From positions 248,001-312,000 of the forward strand of contig NZ_JAEINV010000001.1 of assembly GCF_016342705.1 (NCBI RefSeq): a DNA stretch of 64,000 nucleotides, written 5' to 3'. The translations under genes were made by a program, and so were the position numbers. A model generated the notes under the pieces. That model was given only the letters and a program-made list of their open reading frames with translations. It ran no database searches and was not told the origin of the DNA. Source of the DNA: Lutibacter sp. GTDB lineage: Bacteria > Bacteroidota > Bacteroidia > Flavobacteriales > Flavobacteriaceae. Positions 45,495-54,765 of the stretch are shown in pieces. The first letter of the stretch is position 1. Every line of letters starts with the position of its first letter.

Positions 45495-46571
45495 ATGAAC
45501 AAAAAATTAAAATTGATTTACCTAATAGTCATATTGACTCTGAACTTTTCTTGTATTGAAAAGAAATCTTCTGAAAAGGTAGTTAATTTTGAATTTGCAA
45601 AATATTCAAAAACTGACACCTTAAAATTCACTTCTGGAATACGTGCTATCTTTCAAGACAGTAAAGGCAATTATTGGATTGGAAGTCATAATGAAGGCAT
45701 AAGCTTTTATGATGGAAAAACATTTGAATACTTTACAACTAATGAAGGTATATCTGATAATCAAATCCGTTCAATACAGGAGGATAAAAATGGAAATATT
45801 TGGTTTGGAACTGCAAATGGAGTAAGTGTACATGACAGAGGGAAGTTTACTAATTACCTAACTAAAACTAACGAACCAACATTTTTTGAATGGAATAAAT
45901 CCAGTGGGGATTTGTGGTTTTATGCAGGCGAAGAAGACGGAATAAATCGTTTTGACGGAAAAAATATGAACTATTTAATTTTCCCAAAACCAAAAAATGA
46001 AAATCTTCATAATTCATACGGTGTAACTGATATATCAAAAGATAGAGGCGGTAAAATTTGGATTGCGACTTATGCAGCATTATTCAATTACGATGGTAAA
46101 ATAATACATATTTTTGATCATAAAAATTTAAAGCTTAAAGATAATGAGCTTTTGCATATTAGAAGTGTATTAGCAGATTCAAAAGGGCGAATTTGGATAG
46201 GGAATAATGGGATTGGTGTAATTCTTAAAAAAGGAAATTCAATAACTCATTTCTCGAAAGAACAAGGAAAACTTATTCCAATGAATGAGTTTGAAGCGAA
46301 CTTTAAAAAGCAACAATTTGATAAAAATACAGGATTACAATCCGTTTTTGCCATTGAAGAAGATTCAGAAGGAAATATTTGGTTTGGAGATAGAGATTCA
46401 GGAGCATGGAAATATAACGGTAAGACTTTGACAAACTATCCAATTAAGGACAAGTTATTAACACCAATGATTTGGACCATATATAAAGACAATGTTAACA
46501 ATTTACTTTTTGGAATGTCAAATGGTCGCGTTTATAAGTTTAACGGAAAATCATTTGATAAACAGTTTTGA
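45495..46571 (+). CDS. Two-component-regulator-propeller lipoprotein
   Basis: A 358-aa lipoprotein (lipobox 'LNFSC' in 'LTLNFSCIEKK'). It consists of repeats of the Reg_prop type: 'AIFQDSKGNYWIGSHNEGIS', 'SIQEDKNGNIWFGTANGVS', 'DISKDRGGKIWIATYAA', 'LADSKGRIWIGNNGI' and 'AIEEDSEGNIWFGDRDSG', forming one beta-propeller. In hybrid two-component systems such propellers sense ligands, but here there is no transmembrane helix, kinase or regulator domain. It may be a stand-alone envelope sensor or binding protein. Confidence 0.82.
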   Translation: MNKKLKLIYLIVILTLNFSCIEKKSSEKVVNFEFAKYSKTDTLKFTSGIRAIFQDSKGNYWIGSHNEGISFYDGKTFEYFTTNEGISDNQIRSIQEDKNGNIWFGTANGVSVHDRGKFTNYLTKTNEPTFFEWNKSSGDLWFYAGEEDGINRFDGKNMNYLIFPKPKNENLHNSYGVTDISKDRGGKIWIATYAALFNYDGKIIHIFDHKNLKLKDNELLHIRSVLADSKGRIWIGNNGIGVILKKGNSITHFSKEQGKLIPMNEFEANFKKQQFDKNTGLQSVFAIEEDSEGNIWFGDRDSGAWKYNGKTLTNYPIKDKLLTPMIWTIYKDNVNNLLFGMSNGRVYKFNGKSFDKQF

Positions 46572-46623
46572 AATGAAATATGAACACAAGCTTTGTATAT
46601 AAAAAATTGCTAAATCCAGAAAA

Positions 46624-46698
46624 ATAGAATGTTTCTAAAACAAAAAAAAGATTAAATTTAAACTTTAGAGAATTGCGTTTTCAAAATCCACAACTTTT
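46624..46698. repeat. Degenerate intergenic motif, instance A
   Basis: TAGAATGTTTCTAAAACAAA...TTAAATTTA...GCGTTTTCAAAATCCACAAC. It aligns with instances B to E elsewhere in this region, all within about 150 bp upstream of a gene; here the gene is the 52-aa ORF at 46749. Confidence 0.5.
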
Positions 46699-46748
46699 CA
46701 TGCGCTAACCCGTCACCCTTAATTACAGGTGCGTATAAATAAAAAAAG

Positions 46749-46907
46749 ATGAATAAAAATAGACTTTTAGGAATTTCATTATTAATTATTGGAATTGTAG
46801 TAATGAATACTATTGATAATGATTTAAGCTCTTTTATATCTGGAGTATTGGTAGGTATTGGTGGAGTGCTAACCATATCAGGAAAAACCATTTTTTCAAA
46901 AAAATAA
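46749..46907 (+). CDS. Small hydrophobic membrane protein (52 aa)
   Basis: This ORF is too short for the track: it reads 'MNKNRLLGISLLIIGIVVMN' then TIDNDLSSFISGVLVGIGGV and ends in SKK. It has two hydrophobic segments separated by an acidic NTIDNDLSS turn, the pattern of a small two-TM protein. The ATG follows an A-rich stretch typical of genes here. The antisense ORF listed over it is a shadow. Function unknown. Confidence 0.55.
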   Translation: MNKNRLLGISLLIIGIVVMNTIDNDLSSFISGVLVGIGGVLTISGKTIFSKK

Positions 46908-47060
46908 AAGTCAGAGATAGAATGCTTTTGGAAGAAATTTCATTAAAAAAACGCACAAGGATTGCCATTTGTATACTCAAAAAGCGAAAAGATTAATTCC
47001 GTTTTGTTCTAAATAAAATTTACAAGGCAAATTCTAAGTTAAAAAGTTAAAAAAAATTCT

Positions 47061-47606
47061 ATGAAAAAGACAAACATTTTAATAACCATTCTTATAATTT
47101 CACTTATTTCTGGAAGCTATTTTTTTACAAACATTCTAAATTCTAGGCATAAATTTGAAAAGGATTTTAAAGCGTTTCAAACGCCTTCAGAAACAAAAGT
47201 TGAATTAAATAATGGAATTTATGAGTTGTTTGAATTATCAACCAAATTAAAAGAAAATGAAAAACCTGCCATCAATTATTTAGTAACTGAGTATGGAGAA
47301 AACCCAACAATTATAGAAATTGATGTTGATACCACGCATGTGGTTCCTAAAATTAAAACAACAATTACGTATGCAATTTTCGATAAAGTGTATAAGAGTA
47401 TTGGTCAATTTGAAATTAAAGAAAAACAAACTGTAAAAATTATTTCAAAAATAAGTGATGATAGCATTGATCTATTAGCTTATAGACAAAAGGAAACGAG
47501 CACATCTTTCTTTGGCATATTAAAATCATCTCTTTTACTTTTTTTAAGTAGTGCTGGATTTATAATTTCAGGAATACTCCTTTTAGTGTACCGAAAAAAG
47601 AAATAA
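47061..47606 (+). CDS. Hypothetical membrane protein with two terminal TM segments
   Basis: A 181-aa protein: N-terminal TM ('ILITILIISLISGSYFFTNI'), a periplasmic domain of about 115 residues rich in beta strands, and a C-terminal TM ('LLLFLSSAGFIISGILLLVY') ending in RKKK. No family is recognised. The topology resembles DUF3592-like proteins but no signature confirms it. Confidence 0.6.
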   Translation: MKKTNILITILIISLISGSYFFTNILNSRHKFEKDFKAFQTPSETKVELNNGIYELFELSTKLKENEKPAINYLVTEYGENPTIIEIDVDTTHVVPKIKTTITYAIFDKVYKSIGQFEIKEKQTVKIISKISDDSIDLLAYRQKETSTSFFGILKSSLLLFLSSAGFIISGILLLVYRKKK

Positions 47607-47692
47607 ACATGTAACATACAAGTTGCTATCAATAAAAAATTTATAAATTTGAATTGGTACAAATTCTATAAAACACCATTTTATAAAGTAGT

Positions 47693-48733
47693 ATGACTAA
47701 GAAAAGAGCAAAACAATTACTAAGAATACTATTTATAATTGCAAGTATATCTTCCTTGTATTTTGTGCCATGGATTTTGGTGAAGGCTTGGATATTACCA
47801 CTTCCAAATACGGTTCAAGAGCAACTAAATGAAGGTATTGACCATGGATTTGATGGGATGATTGTTTACGTGGATGAATTTGGCAAACCACCTGCTTTTT
47901 ATGCGGCTGGCTGGCACGATAGGAAAAATAAAATACCAGCTAATCCAAAAGCCTTATTTAAAATTGCCAGTATTACCAAACTATATGTAGCTGTTGCAAC
48001 TACAAAATTAGTGAAAGAAGATCTGTTGTCTTTAGATAAAACACTCGCCGACTATTTTCCAGAACTTGTGGGACGCATTGAAAATGCCGACAAAATCACC
48101 TTGAGAATGATGGTGCAGCATAGAAGCGGTATTCCAAATTTTGTAGATCATCCAAATTATTGGAAAAAACCACCAAAAAACAAACAAGAAACACTTGAAT
48201 ACGCATTGGATTTGCCAGCGGACTTTGAACCGGGTAAAGATTATGGCTATTCAAATACCAATTATATGTTAATTTCTGATCTTATTGATAAAGTGCTAGG
48301 TTATCCCCATCAACAATATATCAAAGAGAAAATTTTAATTCCACTTGGACTGAAAAATACATTTGGTTCGCAGAGTGAAGTGGATTTAAATGATGTAATG
48401 AGCGGCTATTATGTTGGCGTTGATGAAGATTTTAAGTTTGAAGATACAGGTTTAATGCTGGCCACAGCTGAAGATGTGGGGATTTTTTTGAGAGCATTAA
48501 ACGATGGTTCGGTGTTTAATGAAGGAGAACAGGAAATTTATTCCTCCATTTACGTGTATGAGCATACAGGATTAATTCCTGGGTATCAGAGCATTGCCAA
48601 ATATCATAAAGATATTGATACTGTTGTTATTCAGTTTGTGAATACCACTAATTTTGATGGTTACACTTGGAATTTATCCGAAATTGTTTACAATCGAATT
48701 GTAAAAATAGTGACACATACTAAAAACTTATAA
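47693..48733 (+). CDS. Serine hydrolase of the beta-lactamase/penicillin-binding (class C) family
   Basis: A 346-aa protein with an N-terminal membrane anchor ('LLRILFIIASISSLYFVPWI'). Catalytic motifs: SxxK in 'FKIASITKLYVA', YxN in 'YGYSNTNYMLI' and the third motif as 'HTGLIPGYQS' (HTG replacing KTG). This set is typical of Bacteroidota 'serine hydrolases' related to D-Ala-D-Ala carboxypeptidases and esterases. The substrate is uncertain; HTG is common in non-beta-lactamase members. Confidence 0.9.
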   Translation: MTKKRAKQLLRILFIIASISSLYFVPWILVKAWILPLPNTVQEQLNEGIDHGFDGMIVYVDEFGKPPAFYAAGWHDRKNKIPANPKALFKIASITKLYVAVATTKLVKEDLLSLDKTLADYFPELVGRIENADKITLRMMVQHRSGIPNFVDHPNYWKKPPKNKQETLEYALDLPADFEPGKDYGYSNTNYMLISDLIDKVLGYPHQQYIKEKILIPLGLKNTFGSQSEVDLNDVMSGYYVGVDEDFKFEDTGLMLATAEDVGIFLRALNDGSVFNEGEQEIYSSIYVYEHTGLIPGYQSIAKYHKDIDTVVIQFVNTTNFDGYTWNLSEIVYNRIVKIVTHTKNL

Positions 48734-48764
48734 AGCGCTGATAAAATAGGACGTCTTTTCATAA

Positions 48765-48830
48765 AATAGTATATTTCTAAAAAAATAGTAATTTTAAGCA
48801 TCAGAAAATGACGTTTTTAACCTCGAAATT
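48765..48830. repeat. Degenerate intergenic motif, instance B
   Basis: AATAGTATATTTCTAAAAAA..TAATTTTAAG...AAAATGACGTTTTTAACCTCG. It ends 38 bp before the GNAT gene at 48869. Confidence 0.5.
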
Positions 48831-48868
48831 TCGTTAGTTTCAAAAAGTGACCTTCAATTATAAGAAAA

Positions 48869-49276
48869 ATGATAAAATATAAAGTAGAAAATACGCTTTC
48901 AGCAAAAGAGTTTAAAGAATTACTCATAAAATCAACACTTGGAGAAAGAAGGCCTATAAATGATGTTGAGAGAATAAAAGCAATGATTGAAAATGCCAAC
49001 TTAATAATAACAGCAAGAGATGGGAATAAGTTAGTAGGTGTAGCAAGATCTGTTACTGATTTTGTGTACTGCACCTATCTTTCAGATTTGGCGGTAGCGG
49101 ATGAATATCAAAAAAAAGGCATTGGAAAAGAGCTCATCCGATTCACAAAAAAAGAAACTCCAAAGGCAACATTAATTCTTTTAGCTGCACCAAAAGCCGT
49201 TGATTATTATCCGCATATAGGAATGTCAAAACATGAGGCATGCTTTTTATTAAAGGATGAAAATGATTTAAAATGA
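48869..49276 (+). CDS. GNAT-family N-acetyltransferase
   Basis: A 135-aa single-domain GNAT. The acetyl-CoA loop is 'VADEYQKKGIGKELIRFTKK' (Q-K-K-G-I-G-K), preceded by the strand 'TYLSDLAVAD' and followed by 'LILLAAPKAVDYYPHIGMSK'. Length and layout match YjdJ/PhnO-like small acetyltransferases. The substrate is unknown. It is a single gene with its own upstream motif B. Confidence 0.9.
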   Translation: MIKYKVENTLSAKEFKELLIKSTLGERRPINDVERIKAMIENANLIITARDGNKLVGVARSVTDFVYCTYLSDLAVADEYQKKGIGKELIRFTKKETPKATLILLAAPKAVDYYPHIGMSKHEACFLLKDENDLK

Positions 49277-49359
49277 TTGGTTTTGATATAAAAACTTGTT
49301 TAAATAACTTAAATTGGAAATGGTTTATCCTTTTATTTCAGAATTAAAAATCTATCAAA

Positions 49360-49770
49360 ATGGAAAATGGTAAGTTTTATATTATGCTCATTGATGATAA
49401 TACAGATGATAATTATTTTCATGAAAGAGAAATAAAGAAAGCAGCTATAAACGCTGTAGTTATTCCAAAAACTTCGGGCGAAGAGGCTTTGGAATATTTC
49501 AAATCAAAAAATGAAAAAAACAACCCAAATCCTCATCTCATATTTTTAGACATACACATGCCTAAAATGAATGGTTGGGAGTTTTTGGAAGAATACAGTC
49601 AGTTGGATGCACCATTTCGAGAACACCTAATTGTTGTAATGCTTTCCACTTTAAATGATATTGAAAGTATTAATAGGGCAAAATCATGGAGTTTTGTGGT
49701 GGATTATGCTATTAAACCATTGACAAAACAAAAGCTAGAAGAAATAAAGGATAAGTATATTAAATTATAG
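49360..49770 (+). CDS. Stand-alone response regulator receiver protein
   Basis: A 136-aa CheY-like receiver with the acidic pair in 'IMLIDDNTDDN', phospho-acceptor Asp in 'LIFLDIHMPKMNGWEFL', Thr/Ser in 'VVMLSTLND' and conserved Lys in 'VDYAIKPLTKQ'. There is no output domain, so it works through protein contact or as a phosphorelay partner. The orphan PAS kinase at 42.5 kb and the broken kinase at 54.8 kb are possible partners. Confidence 0.92.
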   Translation: MENGKFYIMLIDDNTDDNYFHEREIKKAAINAVVIPKTSGEEALEYFKSKNEKNNPNPHLIFLDIHMPKMNGWEFLEEYSQLDAPFREHLIVVMLSTLNDIESINRAKSWSFVVDYAIKPLTKQKLEEIKDKYIKL

Positions 49771-49854
49771 TTAATTAAAAATAATACTTAAAATTTCTTT
49801 TAAAATCGTAACTTTTCTTCCGCAAACACATATAAAAAAATATACTAAACAAAA

Positions 49855-50838
49855 ATGAAAAAAAGAACTCTTGGAAAAAATGGATTTAAAATAAGTGAGG
49901 TTGGTTTAGGTTGTTGGCAATTAGGAGGCAATTGGGGCGCTGAAATTAATAAGGATAAAGCGTTTAAAATTCTTGATGAAGCTGTTACAAATGGCATCAC
50001 TTTTTTTGACACTGCAGATGTGTATGGAGATGGTAGAAGTGAAGAATTAATAGGCGAGTTTTTACAAAATTCTAACGAAAATATTAAGGTGGCTACAAAA
50101 TTTGGGCGTGGCTCAGGTGTATTTCCTGCTAATTATACAGAACAAGCATTAAGAGCCGGTGTAGAAGCTTCTAGAGCGCGTTTGAATGTAGATTGTATAG
50201 ATTTATTGCAGTTACACTGCATACCAACTGAGGTATTAAAAAAAGGTGAAATTTTTGACTGGTTACGGCTTTTAAAAAAGGAAGGTAAAATTGCTCATTT
50301 TGGAGCAAGTGTAGAAACTGTTGAACAAGGTTTAATATGTATTGAACAAGATGAACTTCAGTCGCTTCAAGTGATCTATAATATTTTTAGGCAAAAATTA
50401 ACGAAAGAATTATTACCGAAGGCCTATGAAAAAGGTGTAGGTATTATTGTTCGTTTACCATTAGCAAGTGGCTTACTTACGGGTAAATTTAACAGTGAAA
50501 CACAATTTTTAGAAAATGATCACAGAAATTTTAATTGTGATGGACAAGCTTTTAATGTAGGAGAAACTTTTGCTGGACTTCCATTTAAAACAGGCGTACA
50601 ATTAACAGATGAATTAAAGGAATACTGTCCAAAAAATTTGTCTATGGTAGAAATGTCGCTTCGCTGGATTCTTGATCATAAAGCGGTATCTACCATTATT
50701 CCTGGGGCAAGTTCTCCAGCTCATATTTATGGTAATGCTAAAGTGAGTAATTTACCGCAGCTTCCGGAAAAATTAATGAATGATTTAGAAGTATTTTATA
50801 AAAATAAAGTTCACAAGCATATTAGAGGTGTTTATTAA
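49855..50838 (+). CDS. Aldo/keto reductase
   Basis: A 327-aa AKR-fold oxidoreductase: 'EVGLGCWQLGGNWG', catalytic Tyr in 'FFDTADVYGDGRSEELIGEF', Lys in 'VATKFGRG', His in 'LLQLHCIP' and the NADPH site near 'STIIPGASSPAHIYGN'. It belongs to the bacterial group similar to YakC/IolS-like reductases. Physiological substrate not deducible. Confidence 0.93.
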   Translation: MKKRTLGKNGFKISEVGLGCWQLGGNWGAEINKDKAFKILDEAVTNGITFFDTADVYGDGRSEELIGEFLQNSNENIKVATKFGRGSGVFPANYTEQALRAGVEASRARLNVDCIDLLQLHCIPTEVLKKGEIFDWLRLLKKEGKIAHFGASVETVEQGLICIEQDELQSLQVIYNIFRQKLTKELLPKAYEKGVGIIVRLPLASGLLTGKFNSETQFLENDHRNFNCDGQAFNVGETFAGLPFKTGVQLTDELKEYCPKNLSMVEMSLRWILDHKAVSTIIPGASSPAHIYGNAKVSNLPQLPEKLMNDLEVFYKNKVHKHIRGVY

Positions 50839-51040
50839 CTAAAAAATGTATGTACACAAAGTCTATCAACAGTTGTTTTCATCCGTTAAATAGCATATCT
50901 CTAAAAATGTTAATAACAATAACATTTAGAAAATATTTTCAAGAATACATAAAGAATAATCTTAAGCGAATTTTAAGAATTAATTGAGGAATTCTACACT
51001 TTTATTTATGAATATTTGCTAAATTATAAACTAAAATCAA

Positions 51041-51139
51041 ATGATTTCAGTAACGCAACTTTACGCAATAATTATTCAGTTTTCTATTGCATTAGCATAC
51101 ATTATTAAAGTAAAACATTTTAACAATGCCTGCAAATAA
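51041..51139 (+). CDS. Possible small membrane/leader peptide before the P-type ATPase
   Basis: A 32-codon ORF 'MISVTQLYAIIIQFSIALAY' then IIKVKHFNNACK overlaps the P-type ATPase start by 14 bp in another frame. It has one hydrophobic segment and a basic end, and the overlap would allow translational coupling. It could also be chance. Confidence 0.25.
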   Translation: MISVTQLYAIIIQFSIALAYIIKVKHFNNACK

Positions 51140-53639
51140 TTTTAACATATTAGGGCTAACCAATCAGCAGGTACTTCTTGCGAGAGAAAAATATGGACAA
51201 AATAAATTAAACTATAAAAAAGAAAATAGTTTAATAGATACGTTAAAAAATATTGCCAAGGAACCAATGACAATTTTATTGTTAGTAGCGGCTTCCATCT
51301 ATTTTATAAGTGGTAAAACAGGTGACGGAATTTTTCTTGTAGTTGCAATCATATTCATTACATCAATTTCATTATATCAGGATTCTAGAAGTAAAAATGC
51401 GTTGGAAAAACTGAAAGACTTTTCACAACCCGTTTGTAAAGTTATAAGGAATGGTAGTATTGAAGAAATAAAAAGCGAAGATTTAGTAGTTGGCGATAGC
51501 CTAATGGTGGAAGAAGGCGCATTTATAACAGCAGACGGCAGAATTGTCCATTCCAACGATTTTTCAGTAAATGAATCCATACTTACAGGTGAATCATTTG
51601 CCGTATTTAAAGATAAGACTAAGGAAGATAATTTTATATATAGTGGAACAACAGTTGCCAGTGGTTTAGCTATTTCAACAATAGTAGCTATTGGCAACGA
51701 AACCAAATTAGGTAAAATTGGAACGAGTTTAGAAAGTATTAGTGAAGAAAAAACACCATTAGAGCTACAAATTGCAAATTTTGTAAAAAAGATGGCCATT
51801 ATAGGTGCGGTGGTTTTTGTAATTGTTTGGGTAATAAATTATGGTATTTCTAAAAATCTGTTGAACAGTTTGTTACAGGCACTAACGTTAGCTATGAGTA
51901 TTTTACCCGAAGAAATTCCGGTAGCATTCACCACTTTTATGGCATTGGGAGCTTGGCGTTTAATGAAAATGGGGATTGTAGTAAAGCAAATGAAAACAGT
52001 TGAAACATTGGGTAGTGCTACCGTTATATGCACAGATAAAACTGGCACTATCACAGAAAACAAAATGAGTTTGTCAAAGCTATTTTTGTTAGCATCTAAT
52101 AAAATATATCAACCAAAAGATTCACTAACTGAAGACGAACAAGAATTAATCAATTTAGCGATGTGGGCAAGTGAGCCAATTCCTTTTGATCCCATGGAGT
52201 TAGCATTGCATCAAAGCTACCAACACATTTTTAAAAATGATGAACGTCCCAAATATAAGCTCATTCATGAATACCCTTTAGGTGGGAAACCCCCAATGAT
52301 GACACATATTTTTGAAGATGATAAAAACAACCGAATTATAGCCGCTAAAGGGGCGCCAGAAGCATTAATCACTATTTCAAAACTTTCAGAGACTGAAAAA
52401 CAACAGATTCATGCAGCTATTAAACTATTAGCAAATGATGGTTATAGGGTATTAGGTGTGGGTGTATCAAATTTTAAAGGAGATAATTTTCCTGAAAAGC
52501 AACAAGATTTATCATTTCAATTTATAGGAATTGTTGCTTTTTATGACCCGCCAAAAGAGAATATCCAAAAAGTATTAGAAGATTTTTATGATGCAGGTAT
52601 TTCCGTAAAAATTATAACAGGTGATAATGCAGCCACTACAACAGCTATTGCAAAACAAATAGGATTTAGGGGTTACGAGAAAAGTATTTCAGGTGATGAG
52701 TTAATGAAATTAAACGATCAGGAATTTCAAACTTGTGTAATGAACACTACTATTTTTACCCGAATGTTTCCAGAAGCTAAATTAAAAATCATCAATGCAT
52801 TAAAATCAAATAATCAAATTGTGGCAATGACAGGAGATGGTGTTAATGATGGCCCTGCCTTAAAAGCCGCTCACATTGGTATTGCCATGGGTAAAAAAGG
52901 AACAGAAATAGCTAAACAAGCAGCATCACTTATTTTGTTGGAAGATGATTTATCTAAAATGGTAGATGCAATTGCAATGGGTAGAAAGATTTATACCAAT
53001 CTTAAAAAAGCAATTCAATATATCATATCTATACATATTCCAATAATCCTAACGGTATTTATTCCATTGGCTTTGGGTTGGTTGTATCCTAACATTTTTT
53101 CACCTATTCATATTATTTTCTTAGAAATAATAATGGGTCCCACTTGTTCCATAATTTATGAAAATGAACCCATGGAACAGAACACCATGCTGCAAAAACC
53201 CAAAGCATTAACCACTACTTTTTTTAATTGGAAGGAACTATCCACAAGTATTATCCAAGGATTAGCAATAACAGTAGGAACGTTATTTATGTATCAATAT
53301 GCCGTTACGAACGGATACAATGAAGCATTAACAAGGACCATGACTTTTACAGTTTTAATAGCAGCCAATATTTTTTTAACGCTCGTAAATCGTTCATTTT
53401 ATTATTCCATAGTTACTACATTAAAGTATAAGAACAATATGGTTATATTTATCATTTTTACAACTATTGCTATTGTAGGACTTATTCTTTACATAAAACC
53501 TTTGACCTCTTTTTTTGAATTTGAAACATTAAATTTGTTACAATTATTAACTTGCATAGTAGTTGGTTTTATTTCAGTTATTTGGTTTGAAATTGTAAAA
53601 TTAATGAATAGGGCAAATGGAAGTTTAAATGGAAAATAG
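51126..53639 (+). CDS. P2-type cation-transporting ATPase
   Basis: An 837-aa P-type ATPase: N-terminal cation ATPase domain ('LTNQQVLLAREKYGQNKLNY'), actuator loop 'VNESILTGES', TM4 motif 'SILPEEIPVAFTTFMALGAW', phosphorylation site 'VICTDKTGTITENKMS' (Asp304), nucleotide domain ('YPLGGKPPMMTH', 'AAKGAPEA') and hinge 'MTGDGVNDGPALKAAHIGIA'. TM4 PEEIP replaces the PEGLP of SERCA-like pumps, so the ion is uncertain (Ca2+, Mn2+ or Mg2+). It lies near VIT and CDF metal transporters, suggesting a divalent metal homeostasis group. Confidence 0.93.
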   Translation: MPANNFNILGLTNQQVLLAREKYGQNKLNYKKENSLIDTLKNIAKEPMTILLLVAASIYFISGKTGDGIFLVVAIIFITSISLYQDSRSKNALEKLKDFSQPVCKVIRNGSIEEIKSEDLVVGDSLMVEEGAFITADGRIVHSNDFSVNESILTGESFAVFKDKTKEDNFIYSGTTVASGLAISTIVAIGNETKLGKIGTSLESISEEKTPLELQIANFVKKMAIIGAVVFVIVWVINYGISKNLLNSLLQALTLAMSILPEEIPVAFTTFMALGAWRLMKMGIVVKQMKTVETLGSATVICTDKTGTITENKMSLSKLFLLASNKIYQPKDSLTEDEQELINLAMWASEPIPFDPMELALHQSYQHIFKNDERPKYKLIHEYPLGGKPPMMTHIFEDDKNNRIIAAKGAPEALITISKLSETEKQQIHAAIKLLANDGYRVLGVGVSNFKGDNFPEKQQDLSFQFIGIVAFYDPPKENIQKVLEDFYDAGISVKIITGDNAATTTAIAKQIGFRGYEKSISGDELMKLNDQEFQTCVMNTTIFTRMFPEAKLKIINALKSNNQIVAMTGDGVNDGPALKAAHIGIAMGKKGTEIAKQAASLILLEDDLSKMVDAIAMGRKIYTNLKKAIQYIISIHIPIILTVFIPLALGWLYPNIFSPIHIIFLEIIMGPTCSIIYENEPMEQNTMLQKPKALTTTFFNWKELSTSIIQGLAITVGTLFMYQYAVTNGYNEALTRTMTFTVLIAANIFLTLVNRSFYYSIVTTLKYKNNMVIFIIFTTIAIVGLILYIKPLTSFFEFETLNLLQLLTCIVVGFISVIWFEIVKLMNRANGSLNGK

Positions 53640-53668
53640 TCACTAAAAAGGGATAGAAAACTTACTAA

Positions 53669-53736
53669 ATTAGAATGCTTCTAAAATAAAAAAGAGTAAA
53701 TTTAGTCACCCAAAATTACGTTTTCAAACTCGCAAT
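53669..53736. repeat. Degenerate intergenic motif, instance C
   Basis: TTAGAATGCTTCTAAAATAA..GAGTAAATTTAG...AAATTACGTTTTCAAACTCG. It lies 77 bp upstream of the VIT gene and is the best-preserved copy together with instance A. Confidence 0.55.
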
Positions 53737-53812
53737 AGTTTTTGTTTCATACCATTAATAGCAAAAATAACAAAATACATAGTTTACTGAATCTAAAAAT
53801 TTATACATAAAA

Positions 53813-54517
53813 ATGGAAGATCAAAAAGATGATTATTTAGACAATCATTATATTCATAGGAGTAATTGGCTAAGAGCGGCAGTTCTTGGTGCAAATGATG
53901 GAATACTTTCAACTGCCAGTTTGGCGATTGGAGTGGCAGCGGCAAGTGACAGCAGAGAATTAATTGTTTTTACAACTTTAGCAGGATTGGTTGCTGGTGC
54001 TTTATCTATGGCAGCAGGTGAATATGTATCTGTAAGTTCTCAAACAGATATTGAAAAGGCAGATATTGAAAGGGAAAAACAAGAGTTGATAGAAATGCCT
54101 GAAATTGAACTGCAACGATTAGCAGAGATCTATGAAAAAAGAGGTTTAAAAAAAGAAACTGCACTTACAGTTGCGAAAGAATTGACGGATTTTGATGCGT
54201 TGGGCGCACATATGAGAGATGAACTAGGCCTAAATGAAATTAGCCAAGCGCAACCTATTCAAGCTGCCTTTGCATCCGGAGCGGCGTTTACAGTTGGGGG
54301 TGTTTTGCCACTTTTAGTAGCGCTTTTTTTACCACTAAAAAGTATGGAGTATTCATTGTATGGATTTGCACTTTTCTTTCTTATAATTTTGGGTTCAATG
54401 GCTGCTAAAACAGGAGGATCTAGTATGGGAAAAGCAATTATTAGAATTACCTTTTGGGGAACTATTGCCATGGGATTGACAGCTTTAGTTGGGTATTTAT
54501 TTGGTGTAAATGTATAG
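53813..54517 (+). CDS. VIT1/CCC1-family Fe2+/Mn2+ transporter
   Basis: A 234-aa membrane protein. The family start 'NWLRAAVLGANDGILSTASL' and 'GLVAGALSMAAGEYVSVSSQ' form TM1-2, followed by a cytosolic acidic helical domain with metal-binding Glu residues (about 80-135) and three further TM segments. VIT/CCC1 proteins move Fe2+ or Mn2+ out of the cytosol. It is close to the P-type ATPase and CDF genes. Confidence 0.93.
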   Translation: MEDQKDDYLDNHYIHRSNWLRAAVLGANDGILSTASLAIGVAAASDSRELIVFTTLAGLVAGALSMAAGEYVSVSSQTDIEKADIEREKQELIEMPEIELQRLAEIYEKRGLKKETALTVAKELTDFDALGAHMRDELGLNEISQAQPIQAAFASGAAFTVGGVLPLLVALFLPLKSMEYSLYGFALFFLIILGSMAAKTGGSSMGKAIIRITFWGTIAMGLTALVGYLFGVNV

Positions 54518-54656
54518 CAATTAGTTTATAATGAAATTTATTTTCACCTATTGCGGACAAAAATCTTACAAATAAAAAAGATCATTTATAGTGTAAAAAT
54601 TAAAAAAATACAACGGATAATTTAAGTAAAAATTGATTAATTCAGTAAATGAGGTT

Positions 54657-54715
54657 GATTATAAGGCCAAAAAAGAGTAAATTTAAACATCTTTAAATTT
54701 TGGATCTGAAGCTGT
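54657..54715. repeat. Degenerate intergenic motif, partial instance
   Basis: AAAAAAGAGTAAATTTAAAC...GGATCTGAAGCTGTAA shares the central and right parts of the motif and lies 51 bp before the decayed histidine kinase gene. Confidence 0.35.
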
Positions 54716-54765
54716 AATTTAACTTTTTATATGTAATAGCTTGTATATTGAAAAACAAAAGCTAT

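Noticed and set aside
44820-47060. Integron-like gene cassettes
   Set aside because: Single genes with short repetitive-looking gaps suggested cassettes, but I found no consistent attC-like inverted core pair and no integrase.
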